This document shows positions 21,007 to 29,347 of a stretch of DNA of 41,611 nucleotides, piece by piece. Below the pieces are notes generated by a model. That model made no database searches. It saw nothing but the letters and a program-made list of their open reading frames with translations, and had not been told where the DNA came from. The translations under genes and the position numbers were made by a program. How positions within the stretch are numbered: position 1 is the stretch's first letter; every line of letters begins with the position of its first letter. The DNA is from a virus, in IMG/VR virus record IMGVR_UViG_3300045004_000244, positions 1 to 41,611 of that record; one strand, 5' to 3'.

Positions 21007-21350
21007 AGGTCGGGCCGCGCAGCCGCGGTGATCTCGATATAGCGGCGGCGCCGGTCGCCCCATTCCTTGGCACCGACGACGTCATAGGTCCGCCCTTCGC
21101 AGACCAGACGGTCGCGCGCGGTGATGGTGGTCGTCACGGCGTCCCAGCGCATGAGAAAACGGGCCGTGAGATCCTGCGCCTGCTGGCCGACGCGCAAGCG
21201 CTCGCCGTCGGAGATGTCCAACTTTCGCGCTCGGCGCTCAGCGATCTTCGCGTAGGCGCCGAGGTTGCGCGAGATCCCATCGTCGCTGACCGACGCCCGC
21301 ATGATGTCCACGGACCTGTCCAGCGAACCGGCGCCGGGGGCGGTCATCAC
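21003..21350 (-). CDS. head-tail joining (head closure) protein
   Basis: A 115-residue protein with a family-typical beta barrel: GAGSLDRSVDIMR, a run of SISRNLGAY-like loop, DAVTTTITARDRLVCEGRTYDVVGAKEWGDRRRRYIEI. The 'I-T-x-x-D-R-L-x-x-x-G-x-x-Y-D-V-x-x-x' pattern is that of the phage head-tail joining family (SPP1 gp16-like). It follows the connector gene and overlaps the genes on both sides. It closes the portal to the tail. Confidence 0.75.
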   Translation of the reverse strand: MMTAPGAGSLDRSVDIMRASVSDDGISRNLGAYAKIAERRARKLDISDGERLRVGQQAQDLTARFLMRWDAVTTTITARDRLVCEGRTYDVVGAKEWGDRRRRYIEITAAARPDL

Positions 21351-21574
21351 GCCTTCTCCGAATCCTTGGGCGTCTGGTCGACGGGATCGGATGCACCGGC
21401 ATCAACCGACGGGGCGTCGACCGGCGGCCGATGCGTCACCTCATCCTTGGTCTTTTCGAACTTGCCGGCATCGACCAGCGCCTGGCCGCGCTTCGCGCTC
21501 TCCTCGATCACGGCGCCGCGCGGCAGCGCGCCGATTTCATGATTATAGGCGATCTTGGCCTTGATACGCATCAT
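21347..21574 (-). CDS. small head-tail region protein
   Basis: A 75-residue protein: MRIKAKIAYNHEIGALPRGAVIEESAKRG-like beta/helical start, then a low-complexity Asp/Pro-rich C-terminus (about 48-75, PPVDAPSVDAGASDPVDQTP). Small proteins with a similar N-terminus followed by an acidic tail occur between the connector and closure genes of several siphophages. Function unknown. ATGATG at the start gives two possible initiation codons. Confidence 0.5.
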   Translation of the reverse strand: MMRIKAKIAYNHEIGALPRGAVIEESAKRGQALVDAGKFEKTKDEVTHRPPVDAPSVDAGASDPVDQTPKDSEKA

Positions 21575-21583
21575 GCGCTCCTT

Positions 21584-22144
21584 TCAGGCATAGGGCCCGC
21601 GATTGTTGACGAGAAGGCTGTCGACGCCGTGCGGGATGTCGGTCAGGGCCGCGCCGGCCGCCTCGCGATTTTCGTACCAATGGGCGACGAGCAGGAGGAT
21701 CGCCTGGCGGATATCCTCGGGTACCTCGTCATAGCCGACGACTGCAGTGACGGTGATGCGGGAGCCGGAAAGGATCGACGGCCAGGACGATCCCGGCTGC
21801 GACGCGATCGACGCTTCCAGGCCGTCGGAGCGAACCTCATAGGCGTCCGCAGGCAAGGTCTGGACACCGCCCGCCGCGTCGACATAGGCGATCGAGGACA
21901 CGGCGAACAACGGCACGACCGGAAAGACCGCAAGGTCGGCGAAGCTATCGCATTTGACGACGATGGTGCGGCTCGCCAGCGGCGTGCCGCAATAGTTCTC
22001 CACATGGGCTCGCGCCGCCTTGATGAAACGAGCGACGACGACGTCATCGATGTCATCCGCGATCACCGTCTGCGCCTTCGCTTCCGCGACCGTGACCGGC
22101 TCGCTGGCCGGCGCGGCGGTGACTGTGGCGGGATACCAGCCCAT
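21584..22144 (-). CDS. head-tail connector protein (gp6-like)
   Basis: A 186-residue protein of the phiE125 gp8/HK97 gp6-type connector family. Typical: EPVTVAEAKAQTVIADDIDDVVVARFIKAARAHVENYCGTPL, then a strand segment SRTIVVKCDSFADL, and PEDIRQAILLLVAHWYENREA near the end. These features (acidic helix bundle with 'A-R-x-x-x-E-x-x-x-G', 'P-x-x-I-x-x-A-I-x-x-L-x-x-x-x-Y-E-N-R') mark the family. It forms the ring below the portal. It directly follows the capsid and repeat protein genes. Confidence 0.82.
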   Translation of the reverse strand: MGWYPATVTAAPASEPVTVAEAKAQTVIADDIDDVVVARFIKAARAHVENYCGTPLASRTIVVKCDSFADLAVFPVVPLFAVSSIAYVDAAGGVQTLPADAYEVRSDGLEASIASQPGSSWPSILSGSRITVTAVVGYDEVPEDIRQAILLLVAHWYENREAAGAALTDIPHGVDSLLVNNRGPYA

Positions 22145-22148
22145 GGGA

Positions 22149-22562
22149 TCAGGCTTCGGGCTCGGCGAAACCGGCGTCGCGCAGGCGCTTCGCCTCGGCG
22201 GGGCTGCACCGATACGGGTCGCCCGGCTTCTTCGACCAGCCCGGCGCCGACAGGCTCGTCGTCAGGATCACCTCGACCTTGTCGTCGTCGACGTCCGGCT
22301 CTCGGGCTTCGCTGGTCGCAGCACCGTCGCCACCCACCGCGCCTTCGATCGTGTCATCGCCAGCGCCACCGGCGCCCGCGCCGAGCGTATCGTCGCCGCC
22401 AGCCGATCCGATGGTGTCGTCACCCGGCGCGGCCGCGATCGTGTCATCGCCGGCGGCGCCCGCGACAGTCTCGGTTTCGGCGGTAGCAGCGACGGGCGCA
22501 GCCGGGGTGGCCGGGGCGGAAGGCGCGGCAGCAGCAGCGCGGCGTTCACGGCGAGTGCTCAT
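22149..22562 (-). CDS. virion-region protein with GDDTI repeats
   Basis: A 137-residue protein. Residues 1-25 are Arg/Ala/Pro-rich; about 35-75 contain four near-repeats of GDDTI/GDDTL separated by Ala/Gly/Pro linkers, a pattern resembling calcium-binding RTX nonapeptides (GGxGxDxL) though the spacing is irregular; the C-terminal part VEVILTTSLSAPGWSKKPGD and SPAEAKRLRDAGFAEPEA looks folded. ATG 22562 has GGAGAT upstream. It lies between the capsid gene and the connector. Head decoration or scaffold-like roles are possible; none is shown. Confidence 0.55.
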   Translation of the reverse strand: MSTRRERRAAAAAPSAPATPAAPVAATAETETVAGAAGDDTIAAAPGDDTIGSAGGDDTLGAGAGGAGDDTIEGAVGGDGAATSEAREPDVDDDKVEVILTTSLSAPGWSKKPGDPYRCSPAEAKRLRDAGFAEPEA

Positions 22563-22581
22563 GGTCGATCTCCATTGGGAC

Positions 22582-22622
22582 GCGTTCTGACCGGGCTGGG
22601 CGCACCAGCCGGGACAGAACGC
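22582..22622 (-). terminator. strong hairpin after the capsid gene
   Basis: GCGTTCTG (22582-22589) pairs with CAGAACGC (22615-22622), and inside it GGCTGG pairs with CCAGCC around a five-base loop; with two mismatches the stem is about 18 bases. No T-run follows, so partial termination or protection of the capsid mRNA 3' end is more likely than full stop. Confidence 0.5.
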
Positions 22623-22666
22623 CGGGGCGACATGCGCCCCGACGTCCCTTCGCGATGTGGGGTGGA

Positions 22667-23953
22667 TCAGCTCGCGGCCTGGGTGAGAACCTTGACGGCG
22701 TTCGCGTCCATCAGTTCGCCGTCGTAGCGGATCAGGCCCGCGAGGCCGACCTTCGGCCAGAAGCGTTCCCGCACGGTGCCGATGATCGGCACGCCGACCT
22801 TGCGCACCCAGTAGCGGCTGAAGTCGCCGAACACGACCGACTTGGCGCTGGCGGCGATCGCCGGCACGTCGTCGTTGATCGAGTACGGCTTCTGCAGCAG
22901 CAGGTCGGGCGCGCCGACGCGGATATCGCCCATCTGCCACAGATAGTTGCCATCCCCGTCCTTCAGTTTCCGGAAGGCCAGCAGCGTGCTGTCGGCGAAC
23001 ATCCACCGGCATTTCGGGCTGCGGCGATAGGCCGCGTTGACCGAATGCTGCAGGTTGAACAGCTCGTCGGCCGCGATCGCCGCCGCCGCCGCCGCCGTGA
23101 CGCCGGCGCCCGCTGCGGTGACGATGCCGTTGGGCTGGCTCGATCCGGTGCCGACGGTCAGCCGGTTGTTGGCGCGGCGGCCAAGCCGCTCGCCGAGCGC
23201 GTCGGCCAGGAACTCCTCGAGGTTGAAGGCCGAGTCCTGCATCAGCTCGAAGCTGATCTTCACCCAGGGAGTCGCGTCGACATAGGCGTCGAGGCGCTTC
23301 TGTCCGAAGGTCAGGTCACCGCTATTGTCGTCGGTGAGATCGGAGCCCTCGGACAGCGCCGACGCCGAATTGCCGGTGTCGTCGTTGGTCGGGATGTCGA
23401 ACTCGTTGCCCGAGCCGGTGGTGATGACGCGGACGATATTCTCGTCATACATCGGACCCCAGTCCTTCATGACGCGAACGATCTCGTTCGCGAGATCCTT
23501 CGGCACGGTATAGCCGCCGGCCGTGGTCGTGCCGGCGACCTGGACGCGCTCCTCCTGGAAGCCCCGACGCAGCAGCTCGCGCTGCTCGTTCGAGAGCGAC
23601 TGGACGTCGCAGCCGGTGCGCATCCACGCGTCGAAGGCGGAACGATATTCGGCCTGGCGCTTTTCCTTGTCCTTCGCCGAATTGGGCTCGAATTCGCGCT
23701 CCTCCTCGCCGTCGGGACCGAGCGGGCGGCGCTTGGCGCGGCGCTCCTCCTCGTCCTTCTCGATCTGGGCCTGGCGCTCCTCGCGCTTGATGTCGGCCTC
23801 GATCTGGTCGAACTCGGCCATGATCTTGTCGTGCCGCTCCTCCAGTTCCTTGGTGCGGCTTTCGTCGGTGTTGGCGGTGATGGCGTCGAGCGCCTCGCGG
23901 GCCTGGGTCACCAGGCTGCCGCGCTTCTCGTGAAGCTCCGTAAGCGTGGGCAT
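22667..23953 (-). CDS. major capsid protein, HK97 fold, with delta domain
   Basis: A 428-residue protein of the HK97 major capsid family. Residues about 1-115 are a predicted coiled coil rich in Glu/Arg/Lys (delta/scaffold part, for example ELEERHDKIMAEFDQIEAD), which the prohead protease normally removes. From about 140 comes the capsid core: AGGYTVPKDLANEIVRVMKD, then GNEFDIPTNDDTG, and ADALGERLGRRANNRLTVGTGSS; the final part has VVFGDFSRYWVRKVG and VGLAGLIRYDGELMDANAVKVL. All are typical. Protease, portal and terminase genes lie directly upstream. Confidence 0.92.
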   Translation of the reverse strand: MPTLTELHEKRGSLVTQAREALDAITANTDESRTKELEERHDKIMAEFDQIEADIKREERQAQIEKDEEERRAKRRPLGPDGEEEREFEPNSAKDKEKRQAEYRSAFDAWMRTGCDVQSLSNEQRELLRRGFQEERVQVAGTTTAGGYTVPKDLANEIVRVMKDWGPMYDENIVRVITTGSGNEFDIPTNDDTGNSASALSEGSDLTDDNSGDLTFGQKRLDAYVDATPWVKISFELMQDSAFNLEEFLADALGERLGRRANNRLTVGTGSSQPNGIVTAAGAGVTAAAAAAIAADELFNLQHSVNAAYRRSPKCRWMFADSTLLAFRKLKDGDGNYLWQMGDIRVGAPDLLLQKPYSINDDVPAIAASAKSVVFGDFSRYWVRKVGVPIIGTVRERFWPKVGLAGLIRYDGELMDANAVKVLTQAAS

Positions 23954-24016
23954 TGTCAGTCTCCTGGGGTGCGTCGATGGAAAGCGTCGGCGCGCGCCTC
24001 GGACCGGGTCCGGTGA

Positions 24017-24643
24017 TCAGCGGAGGCCGCGTTCCAACTGCATCTGGCGCGCGCGGCGCGCGGCGATGCGGTGGGAGCCGGCTTTGCGGTTGTGCTCGCG
24101 CCGTTCGGCGCGGGCATGTTCGAGCGAGCGCATCCCGACCGTCGTGTCGGGATAGGCGGGCAGCGCCGAATAGGTGATCTCGATCAGGGTCGCCTCGATG
24201 ATCGTGCGCTTGGGCGGATCGACGGTCTCGTCCCATTCCTGCTTGCGGGTGATGAAGCCGAACGACATCCCCGGGATGTCCTTCCGCTCGATCGAGACGG
24301 CGAGGTCGCGGCCGTCGCTGGTGTCGGGCAGCGCGTTCTCGAAGGCGAGTCCCTTCGCGTCCTCGCGCAGCGTCAGCGTTTCGGCGCCGGTGCGGCCGAC
24401 GACCCGGCCGATATCGTGGCTATGCACGGCGAGGATATCGTCCTCGGCGAGCGTGCGCGTGAACGCGCCGGGCGCGATGCTCTCCACCCAATAGCCGCCG
24501 ATATTGGCCTCGACGTTGAACAGCGCCGCGTAGCCCGAGGCAGTGCCGGGCCCGGTGCCATCGGCGGCCACGCTGCGCAGCTCGAGCTGACTGTCGATCG
24601 CGCGCGTCTCGCGGGCGTCCGTCTTAGGCGGTTTGGTCGCCAT
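24017..24643 (-). CDS. HK97-type prohead protease
   Basis: A 208-residue protein of the U35 protease family. Residues 37-60 (SGYAALFNVEANIGGYWVES) and 69-84 (DILAVHSHDIGRVVGR) include the candidate catalytic histidine (His74 or His76), and KDIPGMSFGF (about 121-130) carries candidate Ser127. The last 30 residues are basic and probably removed. It should cleave the capsid delta domain during maturation. Its start overlaps the portal gene end by 20 bases. Confidence 0.88.
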   Translation of the reverse strand: MATKPPKTDARETRAIDSQLELRSVAADGTGPGTASGYAALFNVEANIGGYWVESIAPGAFTRTLAEDDILAVHSHDIGRVVGRTGAETLTLREDAKGLAFENALPDTSDGRDLAVSIERKDIPGMSFGFITRKQEWDETVDPPKRTIIEATLIEITYSALPAYPDTTVGMRSLEHARAERREHNRKAGSHRIAARRARQMQLERGLR

Positions 24644-25898
24644 CGCCTTCGTCTCCGTTCTTCGGCGCCTTCATCAGAGGCTGGGTTCCCAGCGGCACGG
24701 TCGCCCCCTGGATGTAGAGCTTGTCGCCATTCTCGGCCGGCGGGCGGTTGTTGAGGCGCCGGGCTTCGTTCGGCGTGAGCTGAGCGGTCTGGATCGCGCG
24801 GGCGATCGCCTCAAACCAGCTCTTCAGGTCGCCCTTGATCGCTGCGGTGAAATCGTGCCGGATCTGCCGAGCGCGCGAGCGCTGGCCGAAAATCTTGAGG
24901 CTGCATTCCTGCTCGAAGGCCGTCGACCAGTGCAGCAGCGTGTGCTTGATCAGTTGCAGGTCCTGCTGTTCGGCATTGGTGAAGGTGTTGTTGGTCAGGT
25001 CCTGGAGGAAGACCGGTGGCAACTGGTACAGCCTGGCGATCTCCTGAAGCTGGAACAGCCGGGCGGCCGTCATCTGTCCCTTGTCGGGGTCGACGCCGAT
25101 CGACTTCAGTTCATGCCCGGGCGGCATCCCGAAGAACGGTGCCCCGTTCTTGCGCGCCATGTCGATCGCACGCTGAATCTGCTCCTGCGCGCGCTTGAAC
25201 GCCTCGGGGCCGGCCGGCAGCGGCCCCTGCAACGCGAGCGGCGGGACGCCGCCGCTGCCGAAGAAGGTCCCCGCGAAATTGTTCATGGCCAGCGCCAGGC
25301 CGATCGCCTTGCGGCCCTTGTAGATCGGCGAGACGACATCGAGCTGGTTGGCCTTCAGCATGAACGGCACGTCGATGACGTCGGTCGCCGGATATTCCTC
25401 GCCGCCGAACCGATAGAAGCGCTTGCCTCCGCGGCGGAAAACCGTCGTCAGGTTCGGGTCCATCGGCCAGAGCGCCACGGCCCTGGTCCCGGTTCGCTCG
25501 ATGTAGGTCGGGCCGCGACCGCCCGTGAAAACCTGCTGCCAGATATATTGGCGCCAGCCGAAGCTGGTCCATTCGCCGTTCGGCGCCTCGTTCAGCAGCA
25601 TCTCGAAATCGCCGTCGAGCGGCTTGTCCTCGCCCCGGCGATACGCATGAAGCGGCAGGCTCGCCAGCGCCCGCGACAGGAAGGACGTGGCCGACAGCAC
25701 CGCCGGCACCTCCATGGCGGATTCGATCGTGACCGGCGGAAGCTGGGTCGTCGTATCGAGCTGACCGAAGAAGCGAAGGAACTCCTCGTAGCTCGCGCTG
25801 ATCGGGATGCCCGGATTCTCCAGCGGGTTGCCGCCGCTGCGCTGCTCGCCCTCGGAGCGGCGATATCCCGACGCCCGGCGATAATCGTCCGGCGACAT
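24624..25898 (-). CDS. portal protein, HK97 family
   Basis: A 424-residue protein: FLSRALASLPLHAYRR, a FTGGRGPTYIERTG region, DVIDVPFMLKANQLDVVSPIYKGRKAIGLALAMNNFAG, then MTAARLFQLQEIARLYQLPPVFLQDLTNNTFTNAEQQD. The last segment is the typical HK97 portal signature. It forms the 12-fold ring through which DNA enters the head. ATG 25898 forms TGATG with the terminase stop, so the two are translationally coupled. Confidence 0.92.
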   Translation of the reverse strand: MSPDDYRRASGYRRSEGEQRSGGNPLENPGIPISASYEEFLRFFGQLDTTTQLPPVTIESAMEVPAVLSATSFLSRALASLPLHAYRRGEDKPLDGDFEMLLNEAPNGEWTSFGWRQYIWQQVFTGGRGPTYIERTGTRAVALWPMDPNLTTVFRRGGKRFYRFGGEEYPATDVIDVPFMLKANQLDVVSPIYKGRKAIGLALAMNNFAGTFFGSGGVPPLALQGPLPAGPEAFKRAQEQIQRAIDMARKNGAPFFGMPPGHELKSIGVDPDKGQMTAARLFQLQEIARLYQLPPVFLQDLTNNTFTNAEQQDLQLIKHTLLHWSTAFEQECSLKIFGQRSRARQIRHDFTAAIKGDLKSWFEAIARAIQTAQLTPNEARRLNNRPPAENGDKLYIQGATVPLGTQPLMKAPKNGDEGDGDQTA

Positions 25899-27823
25899 CA
25901 GGCGGCCCCGGCCATGTTGAAATTGGGATCATCCCAAGGCGATGTCGCCACAGGCCCGCCACCAGCCGGGACCGAAAGCAGCACGCCGATTGCCATGCAC
26001 AGGGCAATGGCAGCGTCGATCTTTTTCACGGCGCGCTCCTTCGATAGCCAATAATTGCCCCAGGGGTCGTGTTCGAGGACCGCCGACATGATCGCCGACA
26101 CCAGCACCGGATTGCGCAGGAGCAGGAGCCGCTCCTCCAGGAACAACTGCTCGACGAGCTTCACCGACGCCGGCATCCAGAGCCCCTCGGGCTCCTTGCC
26201 CGCCGCAGTCGCCGCGGCCTTCATCCACTCAGTGGGCTTGCCCTTCTTCTTGCCGCCCTGGGGATGCTCGACCTGCTCGATCGCGCAGCCGATCTGAGCC
26301 AGTTCCGGCGCAAAGGTCGCCTGATAGGCGTAGCGGTCATAAGCCAGCACGGCATCGTAGAGCCCGGCGTCGCGCGCCACTGAGGCCGCGACATGCGAAT
26401 AGCTGATGATCTTGCCGGGCGGCGCATTGAGGTGACCGCCGTTGATCCAGACGTCATAGGGCGCCTTGTCGCGGAGCTGGCGGGACTTGACCGTATCGCC
26501 GGGCGTCCATGCCTCGATCCAGGCGGCCACCACCGGCTTGCTGACCAGCACCGTTTCGCCGTCGCGCTCCTCCGGTATGTCCTTCCAGCCCGCGATCGTC
26601 GCGCACGCCTTCGCGGTGATGTCCTGCGTCTGCGACAGGTCGAGACCTATGCCGGTGCGCTGACCGCGATAATCGGCGGGGTCGAAGTCGGCCAGGCAGG
26701 GCTCCACGACCTTGCGCGTCATCCAGGCCGTCTCGGCATCGGTCCAGACGCAGAAGTGCAGGCGAAGGATGCCGTTCAGCTTGCCCGGCATGTCCTTGGC
26801 CTGCTTCACGACGCCGGCGAGATACTCCTTCGTGATCGTGACGCCGAGCAGCGGATTCGCCTTGATCCAGCAACTCGGATCTTCGAGCGGGTCGTCGCCC
26901 TGATCGAGCGAGCAGACGAAAGAGAAGGTGCTGTCGTCGAGCGGCTCGCCCAGATAGGCCGGGTCGTCGTCCTTCGCGTCAGGATTGCCGGCGGCCACCC
27001 TGACGGCGTGTTCGTGCTCCTCCCAGGCGACCGAGTTGCGATCCGACCCGCTGTTCGTGATCATGAACAGCAGCGGGTTGACGCGGAACTTGAAGCCGCG
27101 CTCGAGCATCTCCATCGTACCGCGATCGGGATGCTCATGCACCTCGTCGCACAACGCGAAATGGGGGCGCGGGCCTGATCCGGTCTTTTTCGCTTCGCGG
27201 CTGATCGGCCGGAAGAAAGACCCGGTTCGCAGCACGGCCAGGTTATATTCCCGGCCGGGCCCGCCGCTGCGCTTGATGCGCTTGTCCAGTTCGGGCGACT
27301 TGTCGACCATGTTGACGGCGTCGCGGAACAGGATGTTCGCCTGATCCTTCGTCGCCGCGGCGGCGTATATCTGCGCGCCGGGCTCCCTGTCGGCCGTCAG
27401 CCCATAGAGCCCGATGCCGCCGGCCAGCGGCGACTTTCCGTTACCCTTGCCCTCCTCGATATAGGCCCGGGTGAATCGGCGCACCCTGCCGATGTCCGGG
27501 CGGCGGACATCCGACATCCAGCCGAACAGCGAGCCGATCTTGAACGCTTGGCTCGGATGGAGCTGGAACGGCCGCCCTTCGAACTGCCCCTCGGAGAGCC
27601 GAAGCTTCTCCTCGTAGAACCGGATGACGTGCGCGGCCTTGTCGCGATCGTAGAACAGGCCGCGTTCGTGACCGTGCTTCAGGTCGTCGAGGTGCCGGCG
27701 ACACGCGTTGCGGATGTGCGGGCCCGCAACCACCTTCCCCGACACGACGGCCTGCGCCCAGAGCGTCGCCCGGTCAGTCTCCGAAGAAGTCGTCCTTTTC
27801 CTTCCCGTCTTCGACGTCGCCAC
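25898..27823 (-). CDS. terL: terminase large subunit
   Basis: A 641-residue packaging ATPase/nuclease of the Terminase_1 family. Walker A EEGKGNGKS is at about 123-131, Walker B LCDEVHEH at about 224-231; the C-terminal RuvC-like nuclease begins at about GIGLDLSQTQDI (391-402, Asp395) with VLAYDRYAYQ later. It starts with GTG 27823 and overlaps the small subunit gene by 50 bases. No ATG alternative lies nearby. It cuts and packages concatemeric DNA, so cos- or pac-type sites should lie close by. Confidence 0.92.
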   Translation of the reverse strand: MATSKTGRKRTTSSETDRATLWAQAVVSGKVVAGPHIRNACRRHLDDLKHGHERGLFYDRDKAAHVIRFYEEKLRLSEGQFEGRPFQLHPSQAFKIGSLFGWMSDVRRPDIGRVRRFTRAYIEEGKGNGKSPLAGGIGLYGLTADREPGAQIYAAAATKDQANILFRDAVNMVDKSPELDKRIKRSGGPGREYNLAVLRTGSFFRPISREAKKTGSGPRPHFALCDEVHEHPDRGTMEMLERGFKFRVNPLLFMITNSGSDRNSVAWEEHEHAVRVAAGNPDAKDDDPAYLGEPLDDSTFSFVCSLDQGDDPLEDPSCWIKANPLLGVTITKEYLAGVVKQAKDMPGKLNGILRLHFCVWTDAETAWMTRKVVEPCLADFDPADYRGQRTGIGLDLSQTQDITAKACATIAGWKDIPEERDGETVLVSKPVVAAWIEAWTPGDTVKSRQLRDKAPYDVWINGGHLNAPPGKIISYSHVAASVARDAGLYDAVLAYDRYAYQATFAPELAQIGCAIEQVEHPQGGKKKGKPTEWMKAAATAAGKEPEGLWMPASVKLVEQLFLEERLLLLRNPVLVSAIMSAVLEHDPWGNYWLSKERAVKKIDAAIALCMAIGVLLSVPAGGGPVATSPWDDPNFNMAGAA

Positions 27824-28172
27824 GGTTACGCTCGTCGGTCAGGCCCAGCTCGGCCATATACGCGCGGAGCTGGCCATGCTTGGCGGCGGCGAACATGATC
27901 GGGGCGGCGCGGAACTCCTGCCACAACTCGCAGAACGCGATCGCGGCGGCCTCCCGGGACGCGTCCAGCCAGCCGGCCGGCTCGATGTACCGTTTCCACG
28001 CCCATGCGGCCTGTCCCTTCAGATAGGCCGGCTTGGTCAGCTTCCCGAACCCGGCCTCGGCGGCTTCGGCGACCTTCTCCGCTACCTCGCGGGAACCATG
28101 CCGGGTGACGTTGTGGGTGCCGTCCACCAGCCGCAGCCGGACCGGCTTCGGCTTTGCGCCGCGCTTCGCCAT
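27774..28172 (-). CDS. terS: terminase small subunit, P27-like
   Basis: A 132-residue protein (start ATG 28172; GGAG lies six bases upstream; ATG 28184 and GTG 28187 are also possible). MAKRGAKPKPVRLRLVDGTHN at the start is the 'G-x-K-P-x-P-x-x-L-R-x-x-D-G-x' opening of P27/phage terminase small subunits; it continues YLKGQAAWAWKRYIEPAGWL and a helical end. It recognises the packaging site and works with the large subunit directly downstream. Order HNH, small, large, portal is the standard of HK97-type phages. Confidence 0.85.
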   Translation of the reverse strand: MAKRGAKPKPVRLRLVDGTHNVTRHGSREVAEKVAEAAEAGFGKLTKPAYLKGQAAWAWKRYIEPAGWLDASREAAAIAFCELWQEFRAAPIMFAAAKHGQLRAYMAELGLTDERNRGDVEDGKEKDDFFGD

Positions 28173-28199
28173 TGGCCGCTCCATCACCCCCGGCGGTCG

Positions 28200-28258
28200 T
28201 TGCAGATTGGCATTTTCACGATGTTAATCTGCAATTGCGCGTAATTCCCCCCACGCGC
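28200..28258. promoter_or_regulatory. inverted repeats, candidate cos or terminase site
   Basis: Two inverted repeats lie between HNH and the small terminase gene: TTGCAGATT (28200-28208) with AATCTGCAA (28226-28234), and GCGCGT (28237-28242) with ACGCGC (28253-28258), the latter around a ten-base C-rich spacer. HK97-type phages carry cos next to terminase and have ten-base single-stranded ends. The arrangement fits such a site, but no measured ends support it. The first repeat could instead be an operator. Confidence 0.35.
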
Positions 28259-28333
28259 GGTCCCAGAGGCCGATCCGCGCCAACCTGACCCCACCCCCTC
28301 ACCTTCGGGGGCATCCGGGGCGCCGAAATCATC

Positions 28334-28359
28334 AAAAAATGGCTGTTTTCAGCCATTTT
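28334..28359 (-). terminator. intrinsic terminator after the HNH gene
   Basis: AAAATGGCTG and CAGCCATTTT (28336-28345 and 28350-28359) form a perfect ten-base stem around TTTT. Six adjacent A's (28334-28339) give a T-run on the minus strand after the stem; the plus strand also ends in T's. It is likely to work in both directions and separates HNH from the terminase genes. Confidence 0.8.
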
Positions 28360-28371
28360 CTGCCTGATCCG

Positions 28372-28686
28372 TCAACCTTCTTCCGGCCATCCGTCGACAT
28401 CGGTCGCGACGATGCGCCGCGGTGCGGGGCGTCCCTGCGCCCTCGCCGACTCCTCGGCCGTCTTCTGCCGATGGCAGTCGCGGCATATCGCCTGCAGGTT
28501 GTCGTCGTCTTCGGTGCCGCCCTCGGCCTTCGGTGTGACGTGGTCGACCTCCGGTGCCGACCGCACGATGCCGCGCTGCAGGCACGGCTGGCAGAGGTGC
28601 TTGTCGCGGGCGAGGATGCGCTTGCGGGTCCGGTCCCAGGCAGCACCATAGCCGCGATCATGTCGAGATGCGCGTGACCAGGCCAT
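28372..28686 (-). CDS. HNH endonuclease
   Basis: A 104-residue protein with a complete HNH/zinc motif: CQPC (32-35), VDHVTPKAEGG (47-57, His49), DDDNLQAICRDCHRQKT (60-76, Asn63, Cys68, Cys71, His72). This matches the HNH nucleases placed beside terminase in HK97-type phages, which are needed together with terminase for cos cleavage. It ends just before a strong terminator at 28334-28359. Confidence 0.85.
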   Translation of the reverse strand: MAWSRASRHDRGYGAAWDRTRKRILARDKHLCQPCLQRGIVRSAPEVDHVTPKAEGGTEDDDNLQAICRDCHRQKTAEESARAQGRPAPRRIVATDVDGWPEEG

Positions 28687-28691
28687 ACCGC

Positions 28692-28901
28692 CTAGCAGCG
28701 CCCGCCCTGGATCAAACGAAGCACGGGCCGCGTGTCGCTGACGATGCGGCAGAACAGATCGAAGTCAGCCTCCAGGGCTGCGCTGGCCCACGCTGCTGCG
28801 CACTCGTCGCCATGCGTCGCTCGGATCTCATGCGCGCAGGCGAGCAGGGCGTCGAAGGCGGGCCTATACTCGACACGGAGGGTCATGACGACACGGGCCA
28901 T
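28692..28901 (-). CDS. small protein between tRNA and HNH genes
   Basis: A 69-residue protein: MARVVMTLRVEYRPAFDALL, then CAHEIRATHGDECAAAWASA and DFDLFCRIVSDTRPVLRLIQGG. ATG 28901 has AGGAGG upstream; the open frame extends into the tRNA gene but that part is not coding. A helical, Cys-containing small protein; no family recognised. It is the first gene of a short unit ending at the terminator past HNH. Confidence 0.5.
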   Translation of the reverse strand: MARVVMTLRVEYRPAFDALLACAHEIRATHGDECAAAWASAALEADFDLFCRIVSDTRPVLRLIQGGRC

Positions 28902-28921
28902 GTGCGCCTCCTGCGATGAAC

Positions 28922-28998
<77 letters not shown>

Positions 28999-29267
28999 AC
29001 AGGTTGCCCGCGCTATCTGGCGGCGGGCACCGGAGCCGCGTCCGGGCACATATGACCCCACGCTCCGGCATGTGCTGGGCTCCGACCGTGCCGCCCCAGA
29101 TGGCAGGTCCGGTCATCAACGCCTCTCGCGGTATCGCGGTAAACTAACGCCCGGCGATCAACCCGGGCGGCCTGGCAAGCCAGGTCTTAAAGCCTGATGC
29201 CGAGGCAGAGCAGGAACGAGCGTGGCAGCATTACCCGCCGAGATCATGGGAGCCTCCAGAAACGACC
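28999..29267. other. non-coding stretch between early and tRNA units
   Basis: No gene. It contains a 14-base palindrome CCTGGC-AA-GCCAGG (29171-29184) and a tandem 8-base repeat TCGCGGTA (29126-29133, 29134-29141). These may be binding sites for a late regulator upstream of the tRNA unit. I could not define a -35/-10 pair on either strand. Confidence 0.35.
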
Positions 29268-29296
29268 GAGGCCGCAACCCGGTGGGGCGCGGCCTC
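29268..29296 (-). terminator. terminator of the leftward early operon
   Basis: GAGGCCGC (29268-29275) pairs with GCGGCCTC (29289-29296). On the minus strand the stem ends with GGTCGTTTCTGG, so the T-tail is short. It follows the last gene of the replication operon (29348-30055) and precedes the tRNA unit; a rho-independent terminator or an antitermination target is likely. Confidence 0.55.
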
Positions 29297-29347
29297 TGCT
29301 GGTCAGATTTCCGACGGTTCCTGAAATGCCATATCCACCCCCCAGCT

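Noticed and set aside
22149-22562. True RTX toxin-like function for the GDDTI protein
   Set aside because: The repeats are few and irregular and no secretion or toxin part exists; kept only as a resemblance.
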